Source of the DNA: Mesorhizobium sp. M1E.F.Ca.ET.045.02.1.1
GTDB taxonomy: Bacteria > Pseudomonadota > Alphaproteobacteria > Rhizobiales > Rhizobiaceae
DNA: 64,000 nt
Reading direction: 5' to 3'
Assembly: GCF_003952485.1 (NCBI RefSeq)
Contig: NZ_CP034447.1
Coordinates: forward strand, 3,920,501 to 3,984,500
Below, in pieces: positions 54,887 through 63,512 of the stretch. Under the pieces are notes generated by a model, which made no database searches, was not told where the DNA came from, and worked only from the letters and a program-made list of their open reading frames with translations. Within the stretch, counting starts at the first letter, position 1, and each line of letters starts with the position of its first letter. The position numbers and the translations under genes were made by a program.

Positions 54887-55581
54887 TCGTAGGTGAGCGC
54901 TTTTCTGGTGTTGGAGATGTCGGTGAGCTTGCGCTGGTTGTCGGCCTGCAGCGACTGCACCGCGCCGTTCATCGTGCCGATCATCTCGTTCAGCGTAAGG
55001 CCGGTCTGCACCTGAAGCTGCGTGTTCTGGTCGATCGAGCCCTTGATGTCCTTCGAGGTTCCGATCCCCTGCCCCGCGCTCTCGAGCGCTGCCCTTCGGC
55101 TCTCGACGGCTTGCTGCGAGCCGTTGATCAGGGCCGAAACGCCAAGCACAGTCTTGACCAGTTCCTCGTAGGATTTGTCGCTGGCAAGCGAACTATCGTC
55201 TTTGCCGGAGAGCGATTTCACCAGTTGGAGGCCGTTTACGAAAAGCGTCGCCGCCTTCGCGATCTCCGGCCCCATCGAGCCGAAGTTAGGCATGCCGCTC
55301 TGCAGAAGACTGTCGAAGGACGGGACCGAGGTGACGCTGAAGCCGTTGCCGATGGCGAGGTCCTTCAGCGATCCGGCATCGCTGCCTCGATCGCCGGTGA
55401 CCGCCTGGAGGGTCTTTTCGACCGTCGTCAGGATATCCTTATTCGTGTCAAGGATCTTGGAGGTCTTCTCAGCCGTATCCTTGGCGACGGCGTAGTTGGT
55501 CTTGTCGATGACCGGTATATCGGCACGCGCTACCGTCGAAGTGATGGCCGTGGCGGCAGCAAGGAAGAGAATGCGTCTCAT
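54883..55581 (-). CDS. virB5: Type IV secretion minor pilin VirB5
   Basis: 232-residue exported protein: signal peptide MRRILFLAAATAITSTVARA, then the helical VirB5/TrbJ pattern (DKTNYAVAKDTAEKTSKILD, KDILTTVEKTLQAVTGDRGS, LTLNEMIGTMNGAVQSLQAD). Minor pilus subunit and adhesin. The ATG at 55581 has GGAG upstream and restores a normal signal peptide; the longer frame from 55725 starts inside virB1. Confidence 0.9.
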   Translation of the reverse strand: MRRILFLAAATAITSTVARADIPVIDKTNYAVAKDTAEKTSKILDTNKDILTTVEKTLQAVTGDRGSDAGSLKDLAIGNGFSVTSVPSFDSLLQSGMPNFGSMGPEIAKAATLFVNGLQLVKSLSGKDDSSLASDKSYEELVKTVLGVSALINGSQQAVESRRAALESAGQGIGTSKDIKGSIDQNTQLQVQTGLTLNEMIGTMNGAVQSLQADNQRKLTDISNTRKALTYE

Positions 55582-55594
55582 GAGGAATCTCCAG

Positions 55595-56662
55595 TCATTG
55601 AGGAACGAGGAGCAGTTCGGCGTTCTGGTTGAGTTGTTGGACGCAAGCTTTGATCTCGGGATTCCAGACCAGGCCGGTGCGATCGTCGCAGAAGCCGGTA
55701 ATGGCTCGATTGTCACCGCCGTCACCGTCCTGGTAGCGGCCGGAGCGGCTGGCGCCGGAAATGTCGCTCAGGGTGACCGCATTCCTGGAGTTGACGAGAT
55801 CGGCCAGGCTGGCGCCGAGACCGATCATACGATTGAGCATATCGATGTTGGCGTTGCGGGCACCGGAATTCTGGTCCCAACTGTCCTGCTCCGTGCCGGT
55901 CGCGGCAGAACCGAACTGCTCGAACCAGGATGCAACATCGCCTGAGCCGTCGCCTGTGGCGCTCGTCAGCGCAAAAGCGTTCACGGTGCTGGAGCGCATG
56001 CCTTCATAGGCTGTGCTCGTGCTCCCATAGTTCAGCGGAATGCCCGACTTGTCCGACCCGCCGAAGGCAGGCAGCCATTTCTGCGTTATAACGCGGACAT
56101 AATCCTGTGTTTCGCGATACGGCGGAATTCCGCCATAGCTTTCGACATTGCCCGAACCGGAATTGTAGGCGGCGAGCGCCAGCGAGACGTTTCCGTCGAA
56201 GTGCTTGAGCTGCTGCTTGAAATAGCGGGCGCCACCCCGCAGGTTCTGCTCGATGCTGTAAGGATTGACGCCGAGGTCCGAAGCCGTGCCTGGCATGAGC
56301 TGGGACAGTCCGATCGCGCCGGCGCTGGACTTGGCGCAAGGATTGAACCGGCTCTCCTGATAGACGAGCGCCAGAAACTGGTTCTCGTCGATCCCCTCTT
56401 CGCGCGCGACACGCCGCACCATGCCTGCGATCGATGGATTTGCGTTGGCCGCGGCGACCGGATCATCCTTGCGGCCCGGCCGATACACCGCGCAGGTGAC
56501 GCTTTCATTGGTCGTGTAGCGATCGCGGTCCACATGATCGATTTCGGTGGTCTTGTCGTTCCGGTCCTGGCGCTCATCCAGTGTAGTTCCATCGATGGTC
56601 GGAATATCGGCCGCGGCCGGCGTCGCGAGAAGAACGAGCAACAGGGGAATTCGTCGGATCAT
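55595..56662 (-). CDS. virB1: VirB1-type lytic transglycosylase
   Basis: 355-residue secreted murein hydrolase. Signal peptide MIRRIPLLLVLLATPAAA is followed by an SLT domain with the catalytic glutamate Glu103 in LVYQESRFNPCAKSSAGAIG, then LSQLMPGTASDLGVN and LALAAYNSGSGNV. The C-terminal third is serine/glycine-rich. Opens the peptidoglycan for the channel. The ATG overlaps the virB4 stop (ATGA). Its place between virB4 and virB5 is unusual: virB1 is normally first. Confidence 0.93.
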   Translation of the reverse strand: MIRRIPLLLVLLATPAAADIPTIDGTTLDERQDRNDKTTEIDHVDRDRYTTNESVTCAVYRPGRKDDPVAAANANPSIAGMVRRVAREEGIDENQFLALVYQESRFNPCAKSSAGAIGLSQLMPGTASDLGVNPYSIEQNLRGGARYFKQQLKHFDGNVSLALAAYNSGSGNVESYGGIPPYRETQDYVRVITQKWLPAFGGSDKSGIPLNYGSTSTAYEGMRSSTVNAFALTSATGDGSGDVASWFEQFGSAATGTEQDSWDQNSGARNANIDMLNRMIGLGASLADLVNSRNAVTLSDISGASRSGRYQDGDGGDNRAITGFCDDRTGLVWNPEIKACVQQLNQNAELLLVPQ

Positions 56663-59079
56663 GCCGCCCTCCCCCATCCGCAGAAATCGGACAGCCACGC
56701 CGCCGGATCCTCGCCAAGGCGGGCACGCAGCGCCGCGCAGGCTTCGATCGTGTCCTTGCGGCCGGACAGCACCTTGACGATGTCCGGCATCGCGGAAAGG
56801 TCCAGCCGGGCAATGACGGAATCGTTGCCATGCTTGATGAGGAAGGTCCGCCGCTCCGGCGGCGTGTTGCGGATGAAGGCAAATTCCTTGGCCGTCAGAC
56901 CGAAGCGTCGGATGTAACTTTCCTCATCCGCGCGCGGGTTCGGGAAATGCAGGTTTGTCGCCGACTGCTCGATCAAAGTGTGCGATTGCGGCGCCCGGGC
57001 TATATCCGCGGCTGACTGGGTGCCGAAGCCAACGATCCCGTTCAGTTTGCGGATCGTCTTCATCTTGTCGACGATATAGCTGGAAAACGCTGGGTCCTGC
57101 AGCAGCTTCCAGCCCTCGTCCATGAAGATCAGGACGGGATCGCCTGTGAGCAGTTCTTCGATGCGGTGGAACAGATACATCAGTGCCGGCGTGCGCACGT
57201 CTTCATTATCGAGGATATGCGTCATGTCGAACCCGAAGATGCGCCTGCCGGAAAAAGAGAGTGCGTCGTGCGGCGCGTTGAAGAGCCATGCCTTTTCGCC
57301 TTCGAACCATGGCCTCAACCGCGACTGGAGATCATTGGCGGCCGAGCGTGAGCGCCCCATGAGAAGCCCGGACAGATTGGCGAGCGTCCGCTGCTCGACT
57401 GGCTCCTCGCAAATGCGCCTGATGGCGCGCTCGAGCGTGTCTTCCTCTTCCTGGGAGAAGCCGTGACCGCCTGCGGGCGACAGCATGGCCTTCAGAAGAC
57501 GAACCAGGAATTCGCGGTTCGCGGGGGTATTTTCCAGTTGCAGCGGATTGAAACCGGTCGGCGTGCCGGGCTGCAGGACCTCATAGTTGCCGTTGACGGC
57601 GCGAATGAAGATCGAGGCGCCCTCGTCCTTGTCAAAGAACACTGCCCGAGGCTCGGGCGAGATGCGAAACGCTTGCGCAAGCAGGAAAGTAAGCGCGACG
57701 GTTTTGCCGGAGCCCGTCGGGCCCGTGACCAGAAAATGCCCGACGTCACGCTGGTGAAAATTGAACCAGTAGGGGGTCTGCGACGTGGTCTCGAGGATCG
57801 AGATCGGCAGGCCCCAATGGATGCCGGACGCCTGACCCGTCGCGAAATTGTGCATGGAGGAGAAGCCGGAGAAGTTAGCGCTGGACAGCATGCAGGAGCG
57901 CGCGATGTACGCATGGTTGCCCGGCAGTTGCGCCCAGAAGGACGCCTCCATGTTCAGGTCCTCGCGCAGCCAGTTGACGTTCATGTCGGTGAGGCAGGCG
58001 CCAAGCTCCGAGACTGCCTTGTCGAGCCCGGCCAACTCGCGCGACAGGCAGAGCAGGCTGAAATGGTGATAGCCGAACACTGCTTCCTGATTGACCAGGC
58101 TGTTGAGCGCAAAGTCGATGTCCGTCTCGACCGTACTGCCGGCCTCGTCGGAAGCGCGTATCTGCCGCTGCAGGCGTGAAATCCGTTCCTGCGCGACCGG
58201 CTTGTCAGCAAGCGTGAAGGACTGGGTAAGGACGAACTCGTGATTGACCTGGAGCAGGCCGTCGAGCATGCCCGGGCCCGAAAACGGCGGATACTCCTTG
58301 ATCGACAGCATCGCGCCAAAGCGATTGTCGGCGTCCGTGGCACCCTGCGCCTGCAACGTTCGTCGTGAGAAATGCAGCCGCGAGGTCCCGACATAGCTGC
58401 GGATTCCCATGCGGGGCAGCCGCATGTCCCGCGACAGGCCGCAAGTCAGTATGGCGTTGAAGAACGCGCACGGCTCGGAATAGGGCTCGCCGTCGCGATA
58501 GGTGACGCCGAGAGCACGTGCGCCGTATTTCTGGAGCTCGCGTGTGACGTTGCCGACGACTTCTTCCAGCTCGTTGATGTGTTCGTGGGTTCGCTGCCGG
58601 CGTACTTGCGGCCGCGTGGACCGATCGAACAGCCTTGAGACCGCCTCGGCGGTTCCTAAGGGACCGCGCATGCCGGTCCGTACGATCGTCAAATAGAGTT
58701 CGTTGGCGAACATGCGCTTCTCGCTAAGCACCGCCGAGTAGCGCTGATTGAGAAGGTCGCAGAAGTGATCGGAGAACGAGCCGCCGAGCTCCGGCTTGAC
58801 CTGCCTGCGGATCACCGTCGACCACAGCGAATAGCGGCTTGATCCGAGCGCGCGGATCAAGGTGTTCTGCACGCTGGCGCGCATGTTGAGCTCGGCCTGG
58901 TCCTCGGTTTGGAAGAACAACCCATCGAGCTTGATGACGCTGAGCACGGCACCGCTTGCGAGGCCAATGACGGTGTCGGAAAGGTGGCGCATGTAAGGGA
59001 TGTGCGAGGCGATCGACCGTTCGCGGCGGCGCTCGCGTCCGAAACCCAGTTCGTCGGCAACGACAGTAAGCATGGTCAT
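56659..59079 (-). CDS. virB4: Type IV secretion ATPase VirB4
   Basis: 806-residue ATPase. N-terminal CagE/TrbE domain (about residues 15-220), Walker A GPTGSGKT at 453-460, Walker B VLIFMDEGWKLLQD and the downstream GFGTQSAADIARAPQSHTL. Drives pilus biogenesis and substrate translocation at the inner membrane. The ATG overlaps the virB3 stop (59076-59079); a second ATG two codons later is possible. Size is usual for VirB4. Confidence 0.96.
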   Translation of the reverse strand: MTMLTVVADELGFGRERRRERSIASHIPYMRHLSDTVIGLASGAVLSVIKLDGLFFQTEDQAELNMRASVQNTLIRALGSSRYSLWSTVIRRQVKPELGGSFSDHFCDLLNQRYSAVLSEKRMFANELYLTIVRTGMRGPLGTAEAVSRLFDRSTRPQVRRQRTHEHINELEEVVGNVTRELQKYGARALGVTYRDGEPYSEPCAFFNAILTCGLSRDMRLPRMGIRSYVGTSRLHFSRRTLQAQGATDADNRFGAMLSIKEYPPFSGPGMLDGLLQVNHEFVLTQSFTLADKPVAQERISRLQRQIRASDEAGSTVETDIDFALNSLVNQEAVFGYHHFSLLCLSRELAGLDKAVSELGACLTDMNVNWLREDLNMEASFWAQLPGNHAYIARSCMLSSANFSGFSSMHNFATGQASGIHWGLPISILETTSQTPYWFNFHQRDVGHFLVTGPTGSGKTVALTFLLAQAFRISPEPRAVFFDKDEGASIFIRAVNGNYEVLQPGTPTGFNPLQLENTPANREFLVRLLKAMLSPAGGHGFSQEEEDTLERAIRRICEEPVEQRTLANLSGLLMGRSRSAANDLQSRLRPWFEGEKAWLFNAPHDALSFSGRRIFGFDMTHILDNEDVRTPALMYLFHRIEELLTGDPVLIFMDEGWKLLQDPAFSSYIVDKMKTIRKLNGIVGFGTQSAADIARAPQSHTLIEQSATNLHFPNPRADEESYIRRFGLTAKEFAFIRNTPPERRTFLIKHGNDSVIARLDLSAMPDIVKVLSGRKDTIEACAALRARLGEDPAAWLSDFCGWGRAA

Positions 59080-59375
59080 GGCCCGTAAGAGTTTGTGCCC
59101 CAGAACAGCTTGTTCGGCGTCCGCGGCGTGCGGCGACCAGCGACCTGGGCGAGGTCAAGGATGCGGATATCACGGCTGGTGAGCGCAAAGAGCGCCAGAT
59201 AGGCGACGGGGGCGATCGTCGCGGCCCAGAAGCTCGTCGTCACCAGGAAGGCGATCAGTGTGACGCCGATGATCAGATAGAAGGCAGTGAGCGGTATGCC
59301 CCACATCATCGGCGGCCGCGTCAGGCCGATAACCAGCGGCGTCAGATGCGGCTTGTCGTCAGAGAACTCGCGCAT
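59076..59375 (-). CDS. virB3: Type IV secretion inner-membrane protein VirB3
   Basis: 99-residue protein with two close transmembrane helices (GIPLTAFYLIIGVTLIAFLV and FWAATIAPVAYLALFALT) after LVIGLTRPPMMWG, the VirB3/TrbD signature. Works with VirB4 and the pilin. Ends in overlap with virB4. Confidence 0.93.
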   Translation of the reverse strand: MREFSDDKPHLTPLVIGLTRPPMMWGIPLTAFYLIIGVTLIAFLVTTSFWAATIAPVAYLALFALTSRDIRILDLAQVAGRRTPRTPNKLFWGTNSYGP

Positions 59376-59379
59376 GGGG

Positions 59380-59721
59380 TCACTTCCCGACAGCCGAGAT
59401 CATCTGGTCGACGATCGCCGGGGCGCCGAAGACGAGACCGATGCCGATCACGACAGCGCCGGCCGTGAACCAGGAGAGCCGCCCAGCAAAGGCGAGGAAG
59501 CCGAGGCCGATCACAGCAATGATCGCCAGCAGCCGCCCGAAAGGCCCAGTGATGAAATCGACGATCATCTGGACGGCCGTTTCCAGCGGTGCGAACGCGC
59601 CGGACGTCTGCTGGGCGAGGGCCGGTTCAGCGGCTGTGACCGCCAGTGCCGCGACGATGAGCAGGAGCAACGCGGGTCGAACGGCGGGTGACCCAATATG
59701 CGAGAGGATGTGGTTCTTCAT
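59380..59721 (-). CDS. virB2: Major pilin VirB2
   Basis: 113-residue prepilin. Long signal sequence (about residues 15-36, ending AEPALAQQ) followed by two hydrophobic helices: GRLLAIIAVIGLGFLAFAGR and FTAGAVVIGIGLVFGAPAIV, the TrbC/VirB2 pattern. Processed pilin would be about 75 residues. Four bases separate it from virB3. Confidence 0.92.
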   Translation of the reverse strand: MKNHILSHIGSPAVRPALLLLIVAALAVTAAEPALAQQTSGAFAPLETAVQMIVDFITGPFGRLLAIIAVIGLGFLAFAGRLSWFTAGAVVIGIGLVFGAPAIVDQMISAVGK

Positions 59722-59733
59722 GTCGGTCTCCTT

Positions 59734-60627
59734 CTAGAATTGCATCACGCCGCCAACCCACTGGCGCGGTTTGGCATTGGCAAGCACGCCGGTCGCGGCG
59801 CCGTCGTCAATTCTCTGGCTCAAAGTCCCCTTCGTGCCTTGGTCCGTTGCCCTTGGCAGGGGCATTCCGATCTGGCGATTGATCACCTCGGCGACGAAGC
59901 GGACGGTTTCCGGGAATGGCGGCACGCCCCCGTACTTCTGGACGTTGGTCTCGCCCGCATTGTAGGCAGCCGCGACGATCAGCGGATTCCGGTAGGTCTC
60001 GAACAGCGACTTCAACAACCTGACCCCACCGTCGATGTTCTCAGCGGGATCGCAAACGTCGGAGACCCCGAGAAAATCTGCGGTCGGAGGCATGAGCTGC
60101 ATCGGCCCGCGAGCGCCCTTGGGCGAATTGCGATCGCGATCCAGACGGCTCTCGGCCGTCGAAACAGCGAGCGCGAAAGCGGGATCGACCCGGTACTTTT
60201 GTGCCGCCTCGACCACCAGACGAGCAATTTCCGCTGCCGTTAGAGGTGATGGCCCACATGGCAATGCAGTCTTGATTGTAGAAAGGTCAAATTGACTCTG
60301 CCGGCCAGGGCCATCATTGGCAGACTCGACGGTGCTTGCTCTTTTCGCATCGACGTCGCCAAGTGGACCATCCGCCGTTTGAAGCTTGCCGTCTGCGGAA
60401 ACAACGTATTGCCGGGCACCATCGAGCCAACGATTGCGAAAGACGCTGTCCACTGCGTCGGAATCGGTCTCTGGACCCGCAGTTTGAGTGGAACTGACGG
60501 TGGATTGCGCAGTCTCACGCCTTTGTTCTGCCGAGAGTGCCGAGCCGGCGGAATGCATTCCTGTGGCCGCGAGCAGGACTGGCGCGACGTAGTGCAAAAC
60601 TTGCGAGTGAAAACGTGACAAGGCCAT
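59734..60627 (-). CDS. Second lytic transglycosylase, first gene of the vir operon
   Basis: 297-residue SLT enzyme: catalytic glutamate Glu159 in LAVSTAESRLDRDRNSPKGA, then RGPMQLMPPTADFLGVSDVC, LLKSLFETYRNPLIVAAAYN and AGETNVQKYGGVPPFPETVR. The first 20-30 residues look like a weak signal peptide, followed by a disordered stretch. It holds the position normally occupied by virB1, upstream of virB2, although a second SLT gene (55595-56662) lies inside the operon. Probably both act on the cell wall during mating. Confidence 0.9.
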   Translation of the reverse strand: MALSRFHSQVLHYVAPVLLAATGMHSAGSALSAEQRRETAQSTVSSTQTAGPETDSDAVDSVFRNRWLDGARQYVVSADGKLQTADGPLGDVDAKRASTVESANDGPGRQSQFDLSTIKTALPCGPSPLTAAEIARLVVEAAQKYRVDPAFALAVSTAESRLDRDRNSPKGARGPMQLMPPTADFLGVSDVCDPAENIDGGVRLLKSLFETYRNPLIVAAAYNAGETNVQKYGGVPPFPETVRFVAEVINRQIGMPLPRATDQGTKGTLSQRIDDGAATGVLANAKPRQWVGGVMQF

Positions 60628-60781
60628 TCCAGATCATCCGAGGCGGGAACGTCGAATGCAGGAATCGGTATGTCAGATAAAAAAGAATGTCAATTTGCCT
60701 ATGATTTTTTCTTGCGTCGAAAATGCGAAAAGAGCACATTGCAATTCGCACCACCGCCCGCAACCGAGGAAAACGGCCCCG
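60628..60781. promoter_or_regulatory. Divergent promoter region of vir operon and SNase-like cluster
   Basis: 154 AT-rich bases between the first vir-operon gene and the plus-strand SNase-like gene. It contains A/T runs around 60675-60715 that could supply promoters for both directions. No operator symmetry is evident. Confidence 0.4.
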
Positions 60782-61390
60782 ATGAAACGTTGCCTCAGCA
60801 GCCTTGGTCTGTCCCTTTTGATGGCCATGCCGGCGCTTGCCGCGGGTCCCGTCGACCAAGCCTATATCCGTTCGCTCGCCGCACCCGGGAAAACCGTGCT
60901 GGTCATCGAATATTACGACGGCAAGGGCGGCGTCACGGATCGTAAAGGCTTCGCCTCAGCCACTGGCTTCAAAACGGTTTCGCCGACCGATTTCGCGGTC
61001 GACGACAAGGTCACCGTCCACCTCTTCGGTATCGAGCCCTGCGAGGGCGACATGGTGAACCGTCGCGAGAACTTCGCCGGCAGCTGCGCCGACTATGCCG
61101 AGCAAGGGCTCAAGACACTGTTGAAGTCGCCAAAGGTGATTTATTGCCGCGCCTTCGTCACCGAAGCCAACGCGCCTATCCAGGACGCGACCTGTTACGG
61201 CTACTACAACTACCCCGGCAGTCTCGACACGGTCGACATGTTCGAGGAGCAATTGGTATCGCTCGGCACGCATCGACTTGCCAAGAAGCCGGGCGGAGGC
61301 CTCGCACGGCCAGATCTTGAGCAGGCAGAAAAGATTGGCCGGGGTGGCGGCTACGGCATGTGGGCAGATCCCCGGATCAAGACGAAATGA
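60782..61390 (+). CDS. Secreted SNase-fold protein 1 (degenerate active site)
   Basis: 202-residue protein with signal peptide MKRCLSSLGLSLLMAMPALA. The body has the staphylococcal nuclease-like pattern: VTVHLFGIEPCEGDMVNRRE, then GSCADYAEQGLKTLLKSPKV and ATCYGYYNYPGSLDTVDMFE, EEQLVSLGTHRLAKK. In active SNases the first motif is R-L-x-G-I-D-x-P-E; here the arginine is histidine, the glutamate is kept. The ATG at 60782 fits the signal peptide. It overlaps the next gene by ATGA. Likely periplasmic; enzyme activity doubtful. Confidence 0.7.
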   Translation: MKRCLSSLGLSLLMAMPALAAGPVDQAYIRSLAAPGKTVLVIEYYDGKGGVTDRKGFASATGFKTVSPTDFAVDDKVTVHLFGIEPCEGDMVNRRENFAGSCADYAEQGLKTLLKSPKVIYCRAFVTEANAPIQDATCYGYYNYPGSLDTVDMFEEQLVSLGTHRLAKKPGGGLARPDLEQAEKIGRGGGYGMWADPRIKTK

Positions 61391-61917
61391 GATCGCTCGC
61401 TGTCGTATTGGCCGCCGTGATTTCGGGGCCTGTCGCCGCCGCCCCCGCAGGCTATTTCAATCTCCGGCCCGGCGTGGCGCTCGAGAGCGGCGACAGCTGG
61501 GCAGACGCCGGTGCGAGGTATCACCTCTACGGTGTGCAGTCTTGCCTGCGCGGCACGTACTATGCGGATAGCTCCGGCCGCCGAGAGGATTGCGGCGAAG
61601 CCTCCCTTGCTGTCATGGCGGCATTCATTGCTGACACCAAGCCGGTCTGCTCGCCGATAGCGACGATTGCCAAAGTTACTTATGTCGTTTGCTATGCGAC
61701 AGTCGGCGCCGATCAGTTGGATCTTGGCAATCTGGTGATCACGTCTGGCTACGCCTTCGCCGCTCTGCAGCCGGACGGCCTTCCTTACTCGCCCGCATAT
61801 GCGGTAGCTGAACAGGTTGCGCGTGAAAAGCACGCTGGCCTGTGGCAGTTCAAGGACGTGCAGCATCCGGCGATCCTGCTCGGTCGTGCCGCGGCACGGA
61901 GCCCGACGATCCAATGA
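61387..61917 (+). CDS. Secreted SNase-fold protein 2 (degenerate active site)
   Basis: 176-residue protein with signal peptide MRSLAVVLAAVISGPVAA. It aligns with its neighbours: YHLYGVQSCLRGTYYADSSG, EDCGEASLAVMAAFIADTKP, VTYVVCYATVGADQLDLGNL and VITSGYAFAALQPDG. The motif that is RLxGIDxPE in active SNases reads HLYGVQSCL, so both the arginine and the glutamate are lost. Coupled on both sides by ATGA overlaps. Probably a structural or binding protein of the periplasm. Confidence 0.65.
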   Translation: MRSLAVVLAAVISGPVAAAPAGYFNLRPGVALESGDSWADAGARYHLYGVQSCLRGTYYADSSGRREDCGEASLAVMAAFIADTKPVCSPIATIAKVTYVVCYATVGADQLDLGNLVITSGYAFAALQPDGLPYSPAYAVAEQVAREKHAGLWQFKDVQHPAILLGRAAARSPTIQ

Positions 61918-62594
61918 GAATGCGAGCGACCTGTTTTGCTGCTCTTCTGGCGCTGTCGGTTGCCGCCTCCCCTAGCTGGCCGGCCGACGCCATCGGGCCG
62001 GGAGCGGGGCCGTCTTCGCCGTCCAGCCAAACTATCTCTAAGGCAATCGTCGGCCGGGTAGCGGTCATCGATGGACGGACACTCTGGTTTCCGCGATCGG
62101 CCGAGAAAGTCCGTCTTGCCGGTATAGATGTGTGCGAACTGCCCCAATGGGCCTTCGATCCAACCCGATACGGCAAGAACACTGTGCTGAAACCCGTGCC
62201 GTGCGGCCCCCTTGCCAAGGCCTGGCTCAAGAGGGTGGTCGGCGACGATCACGTGACGTGTCGGGCGACCGCGTTTAATTCAGACGGCGCCTATGTCGGT
62301 GCCTGTTCCACGAGGGGACGCGACCTCGCTGTCGAGATGCTGCGGGTCGGCTGGGCGCTGGTCACCTCCCCTGCCCTTCCAGGGTACGACGCGTGGCAAC
62401 GCCACGCCATGACGGCCCGATCCGGGATGTGGGCCACCTACGTGCTCGACATGGACGAGTGGCGCGGAAGGGCCGTCGATCGAACGCTGCAGAGACAACC
62501 GGTCGCCGACTTCAATCTACTGGCTGAGCGATCGCGAGAGATCTCTCCGCCATTCGCCGACGCGCGCAAACGGCCGCGCCGATCAGACCGCTGA
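61914..62594 (+). CDS. Secreted SNase-fold protein 3 (thermonuclease-like)
   Basis: 226-residue protein with a signal peptide (MRMRATCFAALLALSVAASP). The nuclease-like domain has VAVIDGRTLWFPRSAEKVRL, then AGIDVCELPQWAF: Arg and Glu of RLxGIDxxE are present. The third catalytic arginine, expected in the DRYGR-like turn, is missing (SDGAYVGAC). GRDLAVEMLRVGWALVTSPA closes the fold. Best SNase match of the three, but activity is uncertain. Start overlaps the previous stop as ATGA. Confidence 0.78.
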   Translation: MRMRATCFAALLALSVAASPSWPADAIGPGAGPSSPSSQTISKAIVGRVAVIDGRTLWFPRSAEKVRLAGIDVCELPQWAFDPTRYGKNTVLKPVPCGPLAKAWLKRVVGDDHVTCRATAFNSDGAYVGACSTRGRDLAVEMLRVGWALVTSPALPGYDAWQRHAMTARSGMWATYVLDMDEWRGRAVDRTLQRQPVADFNLLAERSREISPPFADARKRPRRSDR

Positions 62595-62619
62595 ATTTGG
62601 ATGCTCAGGAGAAATGACT

Positions 62620-63099
62620 ATGCGGCTCATCAGGTCCACCATTGTCCTCGCGTCGAGCGCATTGGCTTCGCTAGCAGCCGCGGTTGTTGACACGCAGGCC
62701 AGCGAGTGGGGTTGCGAAGTGCTTTTGTGCGCGTCGTCATCAAACCCATCCTGGCATGGCGTGCCTGCCTGCCACCCGCCCATGGATCGATTGATCTCGG
62801 CCATGAGCAGCTGGGGTTTCTCGTGGCCCACCTGCCCCGAAGCAGGTACCGGCTCGCCCGGCTACGAAAAATACGCCGATTGTCCGGCCGGCTGGAGCGT
62901 CGGATATTCCGAGGTCGGTCACGGCACGCGCAGCGAACCGAGTCTGTGCGTCCAGAAGGGTCGCAATACATGCAGCCGTCGCGAAGGATGCAGTGATACG
63001 ATTTCGATGCCTCGTCCGTCGCGCGGGGATCCGTATTACTTCGATATTTCTGCCAAAGACGGGTCTGTGTCCCGGCACTGGTTCAATCTGCGGCGTTAG
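62620..63099 (+). CDS. Cysteine-rich secreted protein
   Basis: 159-residue protein with signal peptide (MRLIRSTIVLASSALASLAA) and a cysteine-rich mature part: EWGCEVLLCASSSNPSWHGV, PACHPPMDRLISAM, FSWPTCPEAGTGSPGYEKYA, DCPAGWSVGY and CSRREGC. About ten cysteines suggest several disulfides in the periplasm. The ATG at 62620 has AGGAG eight bases upstream (62614 is closer than ideal). Proteins with this EWGCEVLLC pattern accompany T4SS regions; function unknown. Confidence 0.75.
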   Translation: MRLIRSTIVLASSALASLAAAVVDTQASEWGCEVLLCASSSNPSWHGVPACHPPMDRLISAMSSWGFSWPTCPEAGTGSPGYEKYADCPAGWSVGYSEVGHGTRSEPSLCVQKGRNTCSRREGCSDTISMPRPSRGDPYYFDISAKDGSVSRHWFNLRR

Positions 63100-63512
63100 C
63101 GCCTGATCCGCCTGGCGAACCTGGTTGCGGATTTCGGTTTCGGTTGCTTCGAGCAAAACAGTTCCGCGACTTCGTCCCGGAAGCGTGCCGTGGACGCAAG
63201 AAGCCGGGCTTGTTGTTCGTCACCAATGTCGGTGCCAGTGGCGATCATGACGGCTGCGACACCAAGTATCTTATCGCAAGCGTCCGGCGCGTTCGTGGGC
63301 TCAGCTGCAATCAACTTGGCAACCGCCCGTCGCATATCTCGTCTGATAATCCAAGTCAGCGGCAATCTGATCGGTTGCCAGCGCAAGCGCAAGATCCGCT
63401 GAAGTCTCCGATTGGCAGCGCCTATCCGGTCGAGCTCCGCAATCGCCCTCGACGCGGCGAATCCGCGGTCACCTACCATGCGTAGCCAGTGGAAGTTTCT
63501 TGCGCGCGTCAT
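63096..63512 (-). CDS. Hypothetical protein
   Basis: 138-residue basic protein converging with the Cys-rich gene (stops overlap by four bases). It has DRGFAASRAIAELDRIGAAN, RRLQRILRLRWQPIRLPLTW, then KILGVAAVMIATGTDIGDEQ and a lysine/arginine-rich end. Mostly helical, no recognised domain. It would begin in overlap with the frameshifted gene upstream. Moderate confidence that it is real. Confidence 0.45.
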   Translation of the reverse strand: MTRARNFHWLRMVGDRGFAASRAIAELDRIGAANRRLQRILRLRWQPIRLPLTWIIRRDMRRAVAKLIAAEPTNAPDACDKILGVAAVMIATGTDIGDEQQARLLASTARFRDEVAELFCSKQPKPKSATRFARRIRR

